Shown in pieces: positions 1 to 5,547 of a stretch of DNA of 9,648 nt. The stretch lies in NCBI GenBank assembly GCA_947564765.1, contig CANODN010000057.1:1-9648 (forward strand). Direction: 5' to 3'. Position 1 is the stretch's first letter; each line of letters opens with the position of its first letter. The DNA is from an uncultured Roseburia sp. (GTDB taxonomy: Bacteria > Bacillota > Clostridia > Lachnospirales > Lachnospiraceae). A model generated the notes under the pieces. The model was given only the letters and a program-made list of their open reading frames with translations. It searched no databases and had not been told where the DNA came from. Made by a program: the position numbers and the translations under genes.

Positions 1-363
1 CAAAAAAGAAAGTCTGGAATCATCATCTTTAAAATAGAGGGTATCCCGCATTCCCTTCGGCATCTGATCAATAAAACAGAAAATACACCGGTTATGACAA
101 GATTTGTAATCGTCCATAAATCCGTTTTCAAATTCAATACCAAGATCCTCGTCATAATCCTTTTCAATATCCAATTCCCATTCTTCCCCATCCGGCTTGC
201 GGATAAGCACTGTAATTTCCTCGTCCCTGACCAGAAACTGGTAGTCAAAAACATCCTCTATCTCCTGCCCGTTAATGGATAGCAGCTCATCCCCTGCTTC
301 AATATCCATTTCTTCTGCAATACTGCCTTCTTCTATACGGTCTATTCTATGGCTTTTTTTCAT
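1..363 (-). CDS. PDZ + radical SAM protein, DUF512 type (5' part only)
   Basis: The first 121 codons are present; the rest lies beyond the left edge. Residues 1 to about 65 read as a PDZ-like domain (IEEGSIAEEMDIEAGDELLSI, then NGQEI). A Cys cluster follows at C89, C93 and C96 in KSCHNRCIFCFIDQMPKGMR, the CX3CX2C motif that ligates the SAM-binding 4Fe-4S cluster of radical SAM enzymes. This PDZ to CX3CX2C to PKGMR.TLYFKDDD layout is typical of the DUF512 family, whose C-terminal domain would lie outside the window. The reaction of this family is not known to me. In many Clostridia the gene is followed by the GTPase gene der, which cannot be tested here. Two ATGs stand in tandem (366 and 363). 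AAGGAG lies 4 nt before the first and 7 nt before the second, so I prefer 363. It has its own candidate promoter at 430-458. The family call is confident; the function is unknown. Confidence 0.88.
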   Translation of the reverse strand, partial: MKKSHRIDRIEEGSIAEEMDIEAGDELLSINGQEIEDVFDYQFLVRDEEITVLIRKPDGEEWELDIEKDYDEDLGIEFENGFMDDYKSCHNRCIFCFIDQMPKGMRDTLYFKDDDSRLSFL

Positions 364-429
364 CATCCTGCTCCTTATGACTTGTTTCATCCGTTATGGA
401 AACTGTCTTGATGCAACACATCTTTACTC

Positions 430-458
430 ATATTACAATATAAAAGGAAGAATAACAA
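430..458 (-). promoter_or_regulatory. Candidate sigma-A promoter for the radical SAM gene
   Basis: On the minus strand TTGTTA (458-453) and TAATAT (435-430) are separated by 17 nt. Each hexamer matches the sigma-A consensus at 4 of 6 positions. Transcription would begin near 423 and give a leader of about 60 nt before the ATG at 363. It lies downstream of the long palindrome, so that palindrome would not be part of this transcript. This is prediction only. Confidence 0.45.
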
Positions 459-480
459 GAGGATGTGTAACCTTTCAGAG

Positions 481-596
481 TATTGCAGACGGACGCCTGA
501 GAGCGCCAGGCATATATTGTTCGCAGACTGTGTTCCCTTCGATCACAAGGTCTTGCTCCCAACATACACCTGGCGCTCCCAGGCTGTTTTGCAATA
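481..596. repeat. Long imperfect palindrome, possible structured RNA or MITE-like element
   Basis: An outer 7-bp stem (481-487 with 590-596, TATTGCA/TGCAATA) is followed by an internal loop. An unbroken 21-bp stem comes next (495-515 with 564-584), with 18 Watson-Crick pairs and 3 positions that are G-U on the minus-strand RNA. Inside it are GTT/AAC (519-521 with 561-563), a 6-bp helix with one bulge (523-528 with 550-556) and TGTG/CACA (529-532 with 544-547). About 41 of the 58 possible pairs form. Each main arm is also a small hairpin on its own (CCTGG..CCAGG type), and the two small loops are complementary. No T-tract follows on the minus strand, and only a short TGTTTTG follows on the plus strand, so it is not a standard terminator. 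It could be a non-coding RNA, an mRNA-end stabiliser or a small mobile repeat. I do not recognise it as 6S, SRP, tmRNA or a known riboswitch. Confidence 0.6.
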
Positions 597-625
597 TTTC
601 ATTTACTTCACAAAACGGCTGCTTT

Positions 626-638
626 TGATTTCAAATCA
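626..638. repeat. 13-nt palindrome in spacer
   Basis: TGATTTCAAATCA is a perfect palindrome around one central base. It lies about 50 nt after the permease stop. It could be a protein binding site, but nothing nearby shows which protein would use it, and AT-rich palindromes of this length can occur by chance. Confidence 0.3.
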
Positions 639-645
639 GAATTCC

Positions 646-677
646 ATTACTGCCTGCCCCTTAGCCAAAACAGTAAT
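646..677. repeat. Inverted repeat just after the permease gene
   Basis: ATTACTG (646-652) and CAGTAAT (671-677) are perfect inverted 7-nt arms around an 18-nt loop. They begin 11 nt after the permease stop codon, where a transcription terminator would be expected. The minus strand continues with GGAATTCTGATTTG rather than a T-run, so intrinsic termination here is doubtful. It may protect the 3' end of the mRNA. Confidence 0.35.
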
Positions 678-688
678 TCACCCTGCTA

Positions 689-2602
689 TCAATCCTCATA
701 CTCAGCCTTATTCATAGCCTCTTCATCTATCTTCGTCTTCTCATCAATAGTAATCAGATCTGCCTCACTTTCAATGGCTCCTGTCTGAATCAACGCCTCA
801 ATGATATGCCTGCACTCTGCATCAAACTCAATGCCTGCGTTTCGGATCATAGAAACTGAATACATCGATCCTCTGTTACCATCCTGCGTTTCATCTTTTC
901 CGGTATAATCAAGGTTGATCGTGTTATAATACGTTGTTTTAATCCTCTCGTCATAATCATATCTGCCATAAATACAATTTTCGAAATTCCCCTCTTCCAG
1001 GTCAGCCAAAAAAGCATGGTAAATTTCTTTCGCATCTTCCGCAGAAAATTCATAATTACTCCACTCAGTATCTTCCCTGTACAGATTAATCGTTCCTCCT
1101 TGGAATTTGATATCCTCCTCGCTGACAGAAAATACTTTTTGCCGGTAAACGCTGGGCGTTGATTCTAATTCCATCAGCCTGTGAATCACAGTGCCGGAAT
1201 CCGCAATAATTTCTCTCGACATCGGAATTTCATAACGTCTGACCAACGATCCTTTTTTCAAATTATACCGTATGGAAACATAATAGGTACTGTAATTCGA
1301 CTCTGCATATTTTTCAAACTCTTTTTTGGAATCAATGATCTGTTTATGGATATCCATAACTTCCTGAATCAGTTCTTTATCTGTAATTCCTGCTCCGTCA
1401 TAACTGTCATAATAATCCATGGATACGGATTTCACCTGGTCAATATCTGGTATTTTCCTTTCCTGTCCAAACAAATCCACTTCAATTGCTACATACAGGC
1501 ATGCAAAAACCAGAAGAAATACGCCGCATTCTGCCATACGCTTTTTATGAAAGACACGAAAGCCTTTTTCCAGAAACATCTGCGCTCCGAAAAATGAAAT
1601 TGCGCCAAAAATCAAACCTGTCATAAGAGCCAGCAAAAACGCCCCTCTGCTGTTTGAAATGCCCATAATAGAGCTGAACAGAATACCAAAAAGCGTTCCG
1701 CTGCAAAAAGCAGCGCCCCAGCGGAAAACAGGCGCAATCCATGGAATTGAAATCAGGCTGCCCGCTGTTTCCATATTTCGAATCCGATAGATCAAATATG
1801 AGGCAATCACGAACACAAGCGCAGCCAAAGCATAGCACGCCACTATTTTTTTACCCGTAAACCCCAGGCAGATTGTATAATCTCCGGAATAATCATATCT
1901 TAACTTTACATGTCCAAGCATATAATACAAAGGCGACAATACATCTGCCGCGCCTCTTGGAATCTCCAGCGTAATTCCGTAAGAAAGCAAAGCCATCAAA
2001 AGTCCCACCAGGCTCTTACAGCCGATATACAGGAAATTAATAATTACGGTAAAAATCGGAACCGCCAGAAGCTGTCCGGTAAACATTGCAATAAATACCG
2101 CAAAGCTGTAAAAGACAAAACTGATTCCGCATGCCAGAAGAAATCCTGTCATCAGATGGTTGATGCTGGTATAGCCGCATACCGCGCCAACCAGTGTTCC
2201 CAGTAAAAATCCGACTGCCTCCGGAATAATCAGAAACAAAAGTCCCGAAATATAATTAGTCAGAAACAGTTCTTTCCGCGTTACCGGAAGTGCATGAATC
2301 GTATTGGCGGATCTCGCATTATACAAATAGGAAAACACCGCCATTGCCGCTATAATTGAAAAAATAAACAAAATTGCCGGATTCATATAGACCGAAGCAA
2401 TATACAAAATATCATTGCTTTTCATCTGAATCAGCTCTTTTTCGGTAATACCGCTTGTGAGTTTATACTGCAGCGAACTGTTATAAATCATAAACGGCAT
2501 AATAAACAGATTCCAACCCATAATCAAAAGCCAGATCGGCCAGAAATGCGTAATATTTTTTAAGAAAATGGTTTTGTTAAAACAGGATGTCTTTGACTTC
2601 AT
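689..2602 (-). CDS. ABC-2-type permease with large soluble C-terminal domain
   Basis: This is the membrane subunit paired with the ATPase encoded just upstream. Roughly ten hydrophobic segments can be seen, near residues 20-40, 73-93, 116-142, 150-174, 178-195, 197-213, 252-272, 293-314, 320-342 and 357-375. ALPVTRKELF after the second segment is the conserved cytoplasmic motif of ABC-2 permeases of this type. Residues about 380-637 form one charged, soluble domain rich in Asp, Glu, Tyr and Lys, resembling the DUF6449 tail of YtrC-like clostridial permeases. The number of membrane segments is uncertain, so the side on which this domain lies cannot be decided. The start has a strong site (AGGAGGGG, 7 nt before ATG). 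The gene overlaps the end of the ATPase gene by 26 nt, which implies translational coupling. The substrate is unknown; envelope-active antibiotics or peptides are the usual inference for GntR/YtrA-linked transporters. Confidence 0.88.
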   Translation of the reverse strand: MKSKTSCFNKTIFLKNITHFWPIWLLIMGWNLFIMPFMIYNSSLQYKLTSGITEKELIQMKSNDILYIASVYMNPAILFIFSIIAAMAVFSYLYNARSANTIHALPVTRKELFLTNYISGLLFLIIPEAVGFLLGTLVGAVCGYTSINHLMTGFLLACGISFVFYSFAVFIAMFTGQLLAVPIFTVIINFLYIGCKSLVGLLMALLSYGITLEIPRGAADVLSPLYYMLGHVKLRYDYSGDYTICLGFTGKKIVACYALAALVFVIASYLIYRIRNMETAGSLISIPWIAPVFRWGAAFCSGTLFGILFSSIMGISNSRGAFLLALMTGLIFGAISFFGAQMFLEKGFRVFHKKRMAECGVFLLVFACLYVAIEVDLFGQERKIPDIDQVKSVSMDYYDSYDGAGITDKELIQEVMDIHKQIIDSKKEFEKYAESNYSTYYVSIRYNLKKGSLVRRYEIPMSREIIADSGTVIHRLMELESTPSVYRQKVFSVSEEDIKFQGGTINLYREDTEWSNYEFSAEDAKEIYHAFLADLEEGNFENCIYGRYDYDERIKTTYYNTINLDYTGKDETQDGNRGSMYSVSMIRNAGIEFDAECRHIIEALIQTGAIESEADLITIDEKTKIDEEAMNKAEYED

Positions 2603-3476
2603 ATTCTACCCCTCCTAATTCATATATGAAAATTTCCTCCAGTGTCAGCGGAAGGATATCAATCAGCATGGGATTCATTTTCTCCAACTGCAGTCTGGCC
2701 TCTTTGGGATCTCCTTTTACAATCAGCGTATATACCCTGCCGGTATTAGACATGTGAAGTACTTCAAACCCTTCCGGAAGCGTCGGCATCTCTGCCTGAA
2801 AAGCAGCCTGAATCTTACACACACTTCCCTGCAGGTCGCTTAAGGAACGTTCGATAATGATTTTTCCTTTATGCATAATCCCCACATGATCGCAGACGTC
2901 CTCCAGTTCCCTTAAATTGTGGGAGGATACAATTACCGTTGTATTATGCTCGGAAACATCCGCCATGATAATGCTCCAGATCTGACGTCTCATAACCGGG
3001 TCCAATCCGTCTACCGGTTCATCCAGAATCAAAAGCTCCGCTCTTGTACATACCGCAAGCCAGAAAGCCACCTGCTTCTGCATGCCTTTCGAAAGACTGC
3101 GGATACTTTTTTTCGGATCAATCGTCGGGAAATATTCCATAAGACGGAAAAACATTTTTTCATCAAAATTGGGATAGATACCCTGATAAAAACGTTTCAT
3201 CTCCAACGTATCCGCCTGCATAAAATAAAAAATATCATCCGGAATAAACGCAAATTTTGCTTTGACCTTTGGATTTTCGTAAACATCTTCCCCTTCGATC
3301 TGCACCGTACCCGCATTCTGTCTGTAGATTCCGGTCAAATGTCGCAGCAGTGTGGATTTTCCCGCGCCGTTTGGTCCCACCAGGCCGTATATCGCCCCTT
3401 TTTTCACAGACATATCCGCACCATCCAAAGCACGAAACCCATCAAATTCCTTTACCAGATTCTTTATTTCAACCAT
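2577..3476 (-). CDS. ABC transporter ATP-binding protein (YtrB-like)
   Basis: This 299-residue cytosolic ATPase powers the permease encoded immediately downstream. It carries Walker A GPNGAGKST (34-42), signature LSKGMQKQ (128-135), Walker B LLILDEP (148-154, D152 and catalytic E153), D-loop GLDP and the switch His H186 in SSHNL. The Q-loop position reads AFIPDD and lacks the usual Gln, as in several ABC-2-type drug and peptide exporters. Residues about 215-299 are a C-terminal extension that probably contacts the permease. I start at the ATG at 3476 (MVEIKNLVKEF) because a ribosome binding site (AAGGAGG) precedes it and a longer in-frame start at 3548 would lie deep in the repressor gene. 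The chosen start overlaps the repressor's end by 8 nt. The class is certain; the substrate is unknown. Confidence 0.93.
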   Translation of the reverse strand: MVEIKNLVKEFDGFRALDGADMSVKKGAIYGLVGPNGAGKSTLLRHLTGIYRQNAGTVQIEGEDVYENPKVKAKFAFIPDDIFYFMQADTLEMKRFYQGIYPNFDEKMFFRLMEYFPTIDPKKSIRSLSKGMQKQVAFWLAVCTRAELLILDEPVDGLDPVMRRQIWSIIMADVSEHNTTVIVSSHNLRELEDVCDHVGIMHKGKIIIERSLSDLQGSVCKIQAAFQAEMPTLPEGFEVLHMSNTGRVYTLIVKGDPKEARLQLEKMNPMLIDILPLTLEEIFIYELGGVEYEVKDILF

Positions 3477-3849
3477 GATCGCCAATCCTCCTTTGTTCCA
3501 GATTCTCCATGCGGCATCCCAATTCTTCCCTTGACACATCCAGAACAAACAGCTCTGTTACCACATCATCAAATGTTGTCAACAACTCCTGCTCTCTGCT
3601 TTTGTGTAAAAAATCCGTAGCAGATGCAAATGTCCCTTTTCCCTTCATACTATAGACATATCCTTCGGATTCCAGCTCCTTGTACGCCCGCTGTATGGTA
3701 TTGGGATTAATTGCCAGATTCGATGCCAGCTCCCGGACAGACGGCAGCTTTTCATCCGCCGCAATGGCATTCGTCAAAAGCAAATGCCGGATTCCTTCTT
3801 TAATCTGTTCATAAATCGGTTTTGCATCCCTGTAATTTAATTGCAGCAA
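3469..3849 (-). CDS. GntR-family repressor, YtrA type
   Basis: This 126-residue regulator has the GntR winged helix at residues about 8-75 (KPIYEQIKEGIRHLL, then LPSVRELASNLAINPNTIQ, the wing ending KGKGTF). A short helical tail of about 50 residues follows in place of a large ligand domain. That size and tail mark the YtrA subgroup, which usually sits first in an ABC transporter operon and represses it. I choose the TTG at 3849 because AAGGAGG ends 8 nt upstream of it. A longer in-frame TTG at 3870 would place this ribosome binding site inside the gene. The stop overlaps the ATPase start by 8 nt. A promoter and a perfect inverted repeat lie directly upstream (3869-3924), so autoregulation is likely. 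What relieves repression cannot be read from the sequence; ligands acting on the envelope are typical for the group. Confidence 0.9.
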   Translation of the reverse strand: MLQLNYRDAKPIYEQIKEGIRHLLLTNAIAADEKLPSVRELASNLAINPNTIQRAYKELESEGYVYSMKGKGTFASATDFLHKSREQELLTTFDDVVTELFVLDVSREELGCRMENLEQRRIGDHG

Positions 3850-3868
3850 TCCTATGACCTCCTTACCC

Positions 3869-3895
3869 AACTGTATTAATACATTTCATACAGTT
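3869..3895. promoter_or_regulatory. Candidate GntR operator (27-bp inverted repeat)
   Basis: AACTGTAT (3869-3876) and ATACAGTT (3888-3895) are perfect 8-nt inverted arms around 11 nt. A second palindrome, GTATTAATAC, lies within it at 3873-3882. The element sits directly downstream of the candidate -10 box and would cover the transcription start of the repressor operon, the right place for autorepression. That the adjacent GntR protein binds it is inference. Confidence 0.6.
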
Positions 3896-3924
3896 AGTCT
3901 ATCACTTTATCCTGTCCGCAACAA
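3896..3924 (-). promoter_or_regulatory. Candidate promoter of the gntR-ABC operon
   Basis: On the minus strand TTGTTG (3924-3919) and TAGACT (3901-3896) are spaced by 17 nt, with 3 of 6 and 4 of 6 consensus matches. An A/T-rich stretch at about 3940-3960 upstream could act as an UP element. An imperfect inverted repeat (CACTTTATC 3903-3911, GATAAGTG 3929-3936) straddles the -35 box and may be a second regulatory site. This is a weak promoter match, supported mainly by position. Confidence 0.4.
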
Positions 3925-3980
3925 TAAAGATAAGTGTAGGAATTTTTTAAATTTTTCTTAAGACTGCCAAAATCCCCGTA

Positions 3981-4847
3981 TCACTTCAACGCCAGCGCTG
4001 CCGCCAGATTTCCTCTTTTACCTCTGCTTGCACGATGAGAAAACAAAAGCTCTGGATTACAGCAGGTACAAACCTCTGTCACCGCAAGATGCGAAGGTAA
4101 AATCCCTGCGTCTGTTAATACAATCGCATTTGCCTTCCAAAGATTTAAAAGATACTTCCCCTCTCCCTTATTTACAAGAATCTCCTTCTCTCTTCCTGCA
4201 AACTCCTTTTGAAACACAACGGCTACATCTTCACTGACCTCATAACAATTCTGGCAGATAGAAGGTCCGATGGCACAGATTACATCCTCCGGTTCCGTAG
4301 CAAATTCCTCCTTCATTTTCTCCAGCGTCACCTTGCCCATACGCGCCACAGTTCCCCGCCACCCGGAATGACTGAGTCCAATGGCATGATGCACGGGATC
4401 TACAAAATAAAGGGGCACACAATCCGCATAATAGGTAACAAGTGTCACTCCTGTCTCATTTGTCACCATACCGTCTACATCCTGATATTTCTCTGCCCTT
4501 TCCTTCCCTGCTGCCAGAAAAGAAATACCGCATCCTTTCGCATCCTCTTTTCCTACACGGATTACATTTGTGGTATGCGTCTGATTGGAACATACAAAAC
4601 TGTCATATTCTACCGAAAGCGCCTCTGCCAGCCTTTTGTAGTTCTCTTTTACCGCTTCTGCCTTGTCGCCTCTGGAAAAGCTTAAGTTCATGGTCGAAAA
4701 AATTCCCTCGCTGACACCTCCGAGCCGTGTTGTAAAACAATGACGAACCATGTCTGTCTTCTCTAACAAGGGAAATATAAACAAAGGAACCTCTATGTTC
4801 TCTCTGATTGAAATCTGTTTTAATATGGGATTTTGATATTTTTCCAT
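3981..4847 (-). CDS. pgeF: Peptidoglycan editing factor PgeF (YfiH, laccase domain)
   Basis: This is a 288-residue cytosolic protein of the YfiH/DUF152 'multicopper oxidase' family. Members bind one zinc and have been reported to have purine nucleoside activity. In E. coli, PgeF prevents mis-incorporation of Ser into peptidoglycan precursors. The metal-site residues are in place: His91 in NQTHTTNV, Cys143 in YYADCVPLYF and His160 in LSHSGWRGT, with the family motif IGPSICQNCYEV after them. FTTRLGGVS near residue 40 is also typical. The length is normal. I start at the ATG at 4847, which has GGAGG at good spacing. An in-frame ATG at 4895 would overlap yraN and add 16 residues unlike the family. 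It is the last gene of the lepB operon, 25 nt after yraN. No convincing terminator follows in the 131-nt gap to the GntR gene. Confidence 0.93.
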   Translation of the reverse strand: MEKYQNPILKQISIRENIEVPLFIFPLLEKTDMVRHCFTTRLGGVSEGIFSTMNLSFSRGDKAEAVKENYKRLAEALSVEYDSFVCSNQTHTTNVIRVGKEDAKGCGISFLAAGKERAEKYQDVDGMVTNETGVTLVTYYADCVPLYFVDPVHHAIGLSHSGWRGTVARMGKVTLEKMKEEFATEPEDVICAIGPSICQNCYEVSEDVAVVFQKEFAGREKEILVNKGEGKYLLNLWKANAIVLTDAGILPSHLAVTEVCTCCNPELLFSHRASRGKRGNLAAALALK

Positions 4848-4872
4848 CGCTGATTTCCTCCAAATCCAATGA

Positions 4873-5232
4873 TTATAATTGAAATGAAAATGCATCTTTT
4901 ACATGCACAATCTCATCTTCCCCCAGCATAGCAATCACATCAAACCGGCAGGGCGTCGTATCCGGATACCCATGGCTGACGCAAAAATAAAAAGCGGTTC
5001 TGCAAATATGTTTCTGTTTCTTTGCATTCACCGCTTCCAAAGGATTCCCGCAGGAAGTACTGCTGCGGTATTTCACCTCAACAAATACCAGATAGCTTTC
5101 ATCCTTTGCAATAATATCGATCTCGCCGCATTTGCTGTAAAAATTCTGCTCCAAAATGGAAAAGCCCTGCTGCCGCAGATATTCTACAGCCCTTTTCTCA
5201 TAATCTGCTCCGATCTTTCTTTTGTTTTTCAT
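4873..5232 (-). CDS. yraN: YraN family protein (UPF0102), nuclease-like fold
   Basis: This 119-residue protein matches the YraN family, predicted to share the Holliday-junction-resolvase/restriction-endonuclease fold. The nuclease-type residues are intact: E12 in GADYEKRAVEYL, D39 in GEIDII and E52-x-K54 in FVEVKYR, followed by RFDVI near residue 96-100. That combination could bind a divalent metal and cut DNA or RNA, but the cellular role of the family is unsettled. It sits near rnhB in many bacteria, which suggests a nucleic-acid task. The start at 5232 has AGGAG about 14 nt upstream, a rather long spacing; no better start is visible. It begins 23 nt after the FlhB-like gene. The family call is secure and the activity is inference. 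Confidence 0.93.
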   Translation of the reverse strand: MKNKRKIGADYEKRAVEYLRQQGFSILEQNFYSKCGEIDIIAKDESYLVFVEVKYRSSTSCGNPLEAVNAKKQKHICRTAFYFCVSHGYPDTTPCRFDVIAMLGEDEIVHVKDAFSFQL

Positions 5233-5255
5233 ATCAGTTAAATTTGCTCCTGTTT

Positions 5256-5543
5256 CTATTGTATTTTGGAACGCAGCCGATCCATATCATCCACAAAAAC
5301 TAAAATCTCCGCCACCACATCGTATAGCTCCGGCGGAATCGTATCCCCAATTTCCAGCTTGGATAAAGTATTGGCCAATTTATTGTCTTTGTATAACGGA
5401 ACATTTCCCTCTTTTCCTTTTTCAATGATCCGCTCCGCCAGCTCTCCCTTTCCGGTGGCCAGAATTTTCGGCGCCAGATCCCCCGGCTCATAGGACAAGG
5501 CAACGGCTGTTTTTACTTTGTCAATTTTTTTCTTTCTTTCCAT
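5256..5543 (-). CDS. Stand-alone FlhB cytosolic-domain protein (YlqH-like)
   Basis: This 95-residue protein corresponds to the C-terminal cytosolic half of the flagellar and type III export switch FlhB/YscU. AVALSYEPG, LAPKILATGKGELAERI, VPLYKDNKLA and IPPELYDVVAEIL match its helices and strands in order. It has no membrane segments, and it starts just where FlhB's self-cleaving NPTH motif would be: before AVALSY the sequence is KIDKVKT, so cleavage should not occur. I choose the ATG at 5543, 4 nt after the previous stop, with CAGGG upstream. ATG 5561 or TTG 5564 would add a few residues by overlapping the previous gene but have no visible ribosome binding site. It follows the FliK-like gene directly. 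In flagella FliK and FlhB contact each other to switch export substrates, so the two products may interact. The actual function is unknown. Confidence 0.9.
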   Translation of the reverse strand: MERKKKIDKVKTAVALSYEPGDLAPKILATGKGELAERIIEKGKEGNVPLYKDNKLANTLSKLEIGDTIPPELYDVVAEILVFVDDMDRLRSKIQ

Positions 5544-5547
5544 TGTT

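Larger units (their letters stand above)
367..688. other. Gene-free spacer between ABC operon and radical SAM gene
   Basis: I find no convincing gene in these 322 nt. The short open frames on the plus strand here have no good ribosome binding site and run on into the flanking minus-strand genes as antisense. The spacer holds, from right to left, an inverted repeat with 7-nt arms (646-652 and 671-677), a 13-nt palindrome (626-638), a long imperfect hairpin (481-596) and a candidate promoter (430-458). None of the hairpins is followed on the minus strand by a clear run of T, so I cannot name a terminator for the ABC transporter operon. Confidence 0.6.

Noticed and set aside
481..596. Reading the long palindrome as 6S RNA, SRP RNA or a riboswitch
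   Set aside because: I find neither the large central bubble of 6S, nor the SRP apical GGAAGGAAGC-type motif, nor a recognisable riboswitch core. A candidate promoter for the downstream gene lies after the element, which argues against a 5'-leader switch.
275..717. Plus-strand open frames of 117 and 84 codons covering the gene-free spacer
   Set aside because: They run through the palindrome arms and into the antisense of the flanking genes, show no recognisable domain and lack a ribosome binding site.
2919..3620. Long open frame (233 codons) on the plus strand opposite the ATPase and repressor genes
   Set aside because: It is antisense to two genes with full motif sets, its translation is rich in His, Phe and Arg without any domain, and it has no ribosome binding site.
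4209..4685. 158-codon plus-strand frame inside pgeF
   Set aside because: It is antisense to a gene with complete metal-site motifs and resembles no protein family.
4848..4895. Longer N-terminus for PgeF from ATG 4895
   Set aside because: It would overlap yraN by 23 nt, has no ribosome binding site of its own, and adds residues unlike the family; GGAGG stands before ATG 4847.
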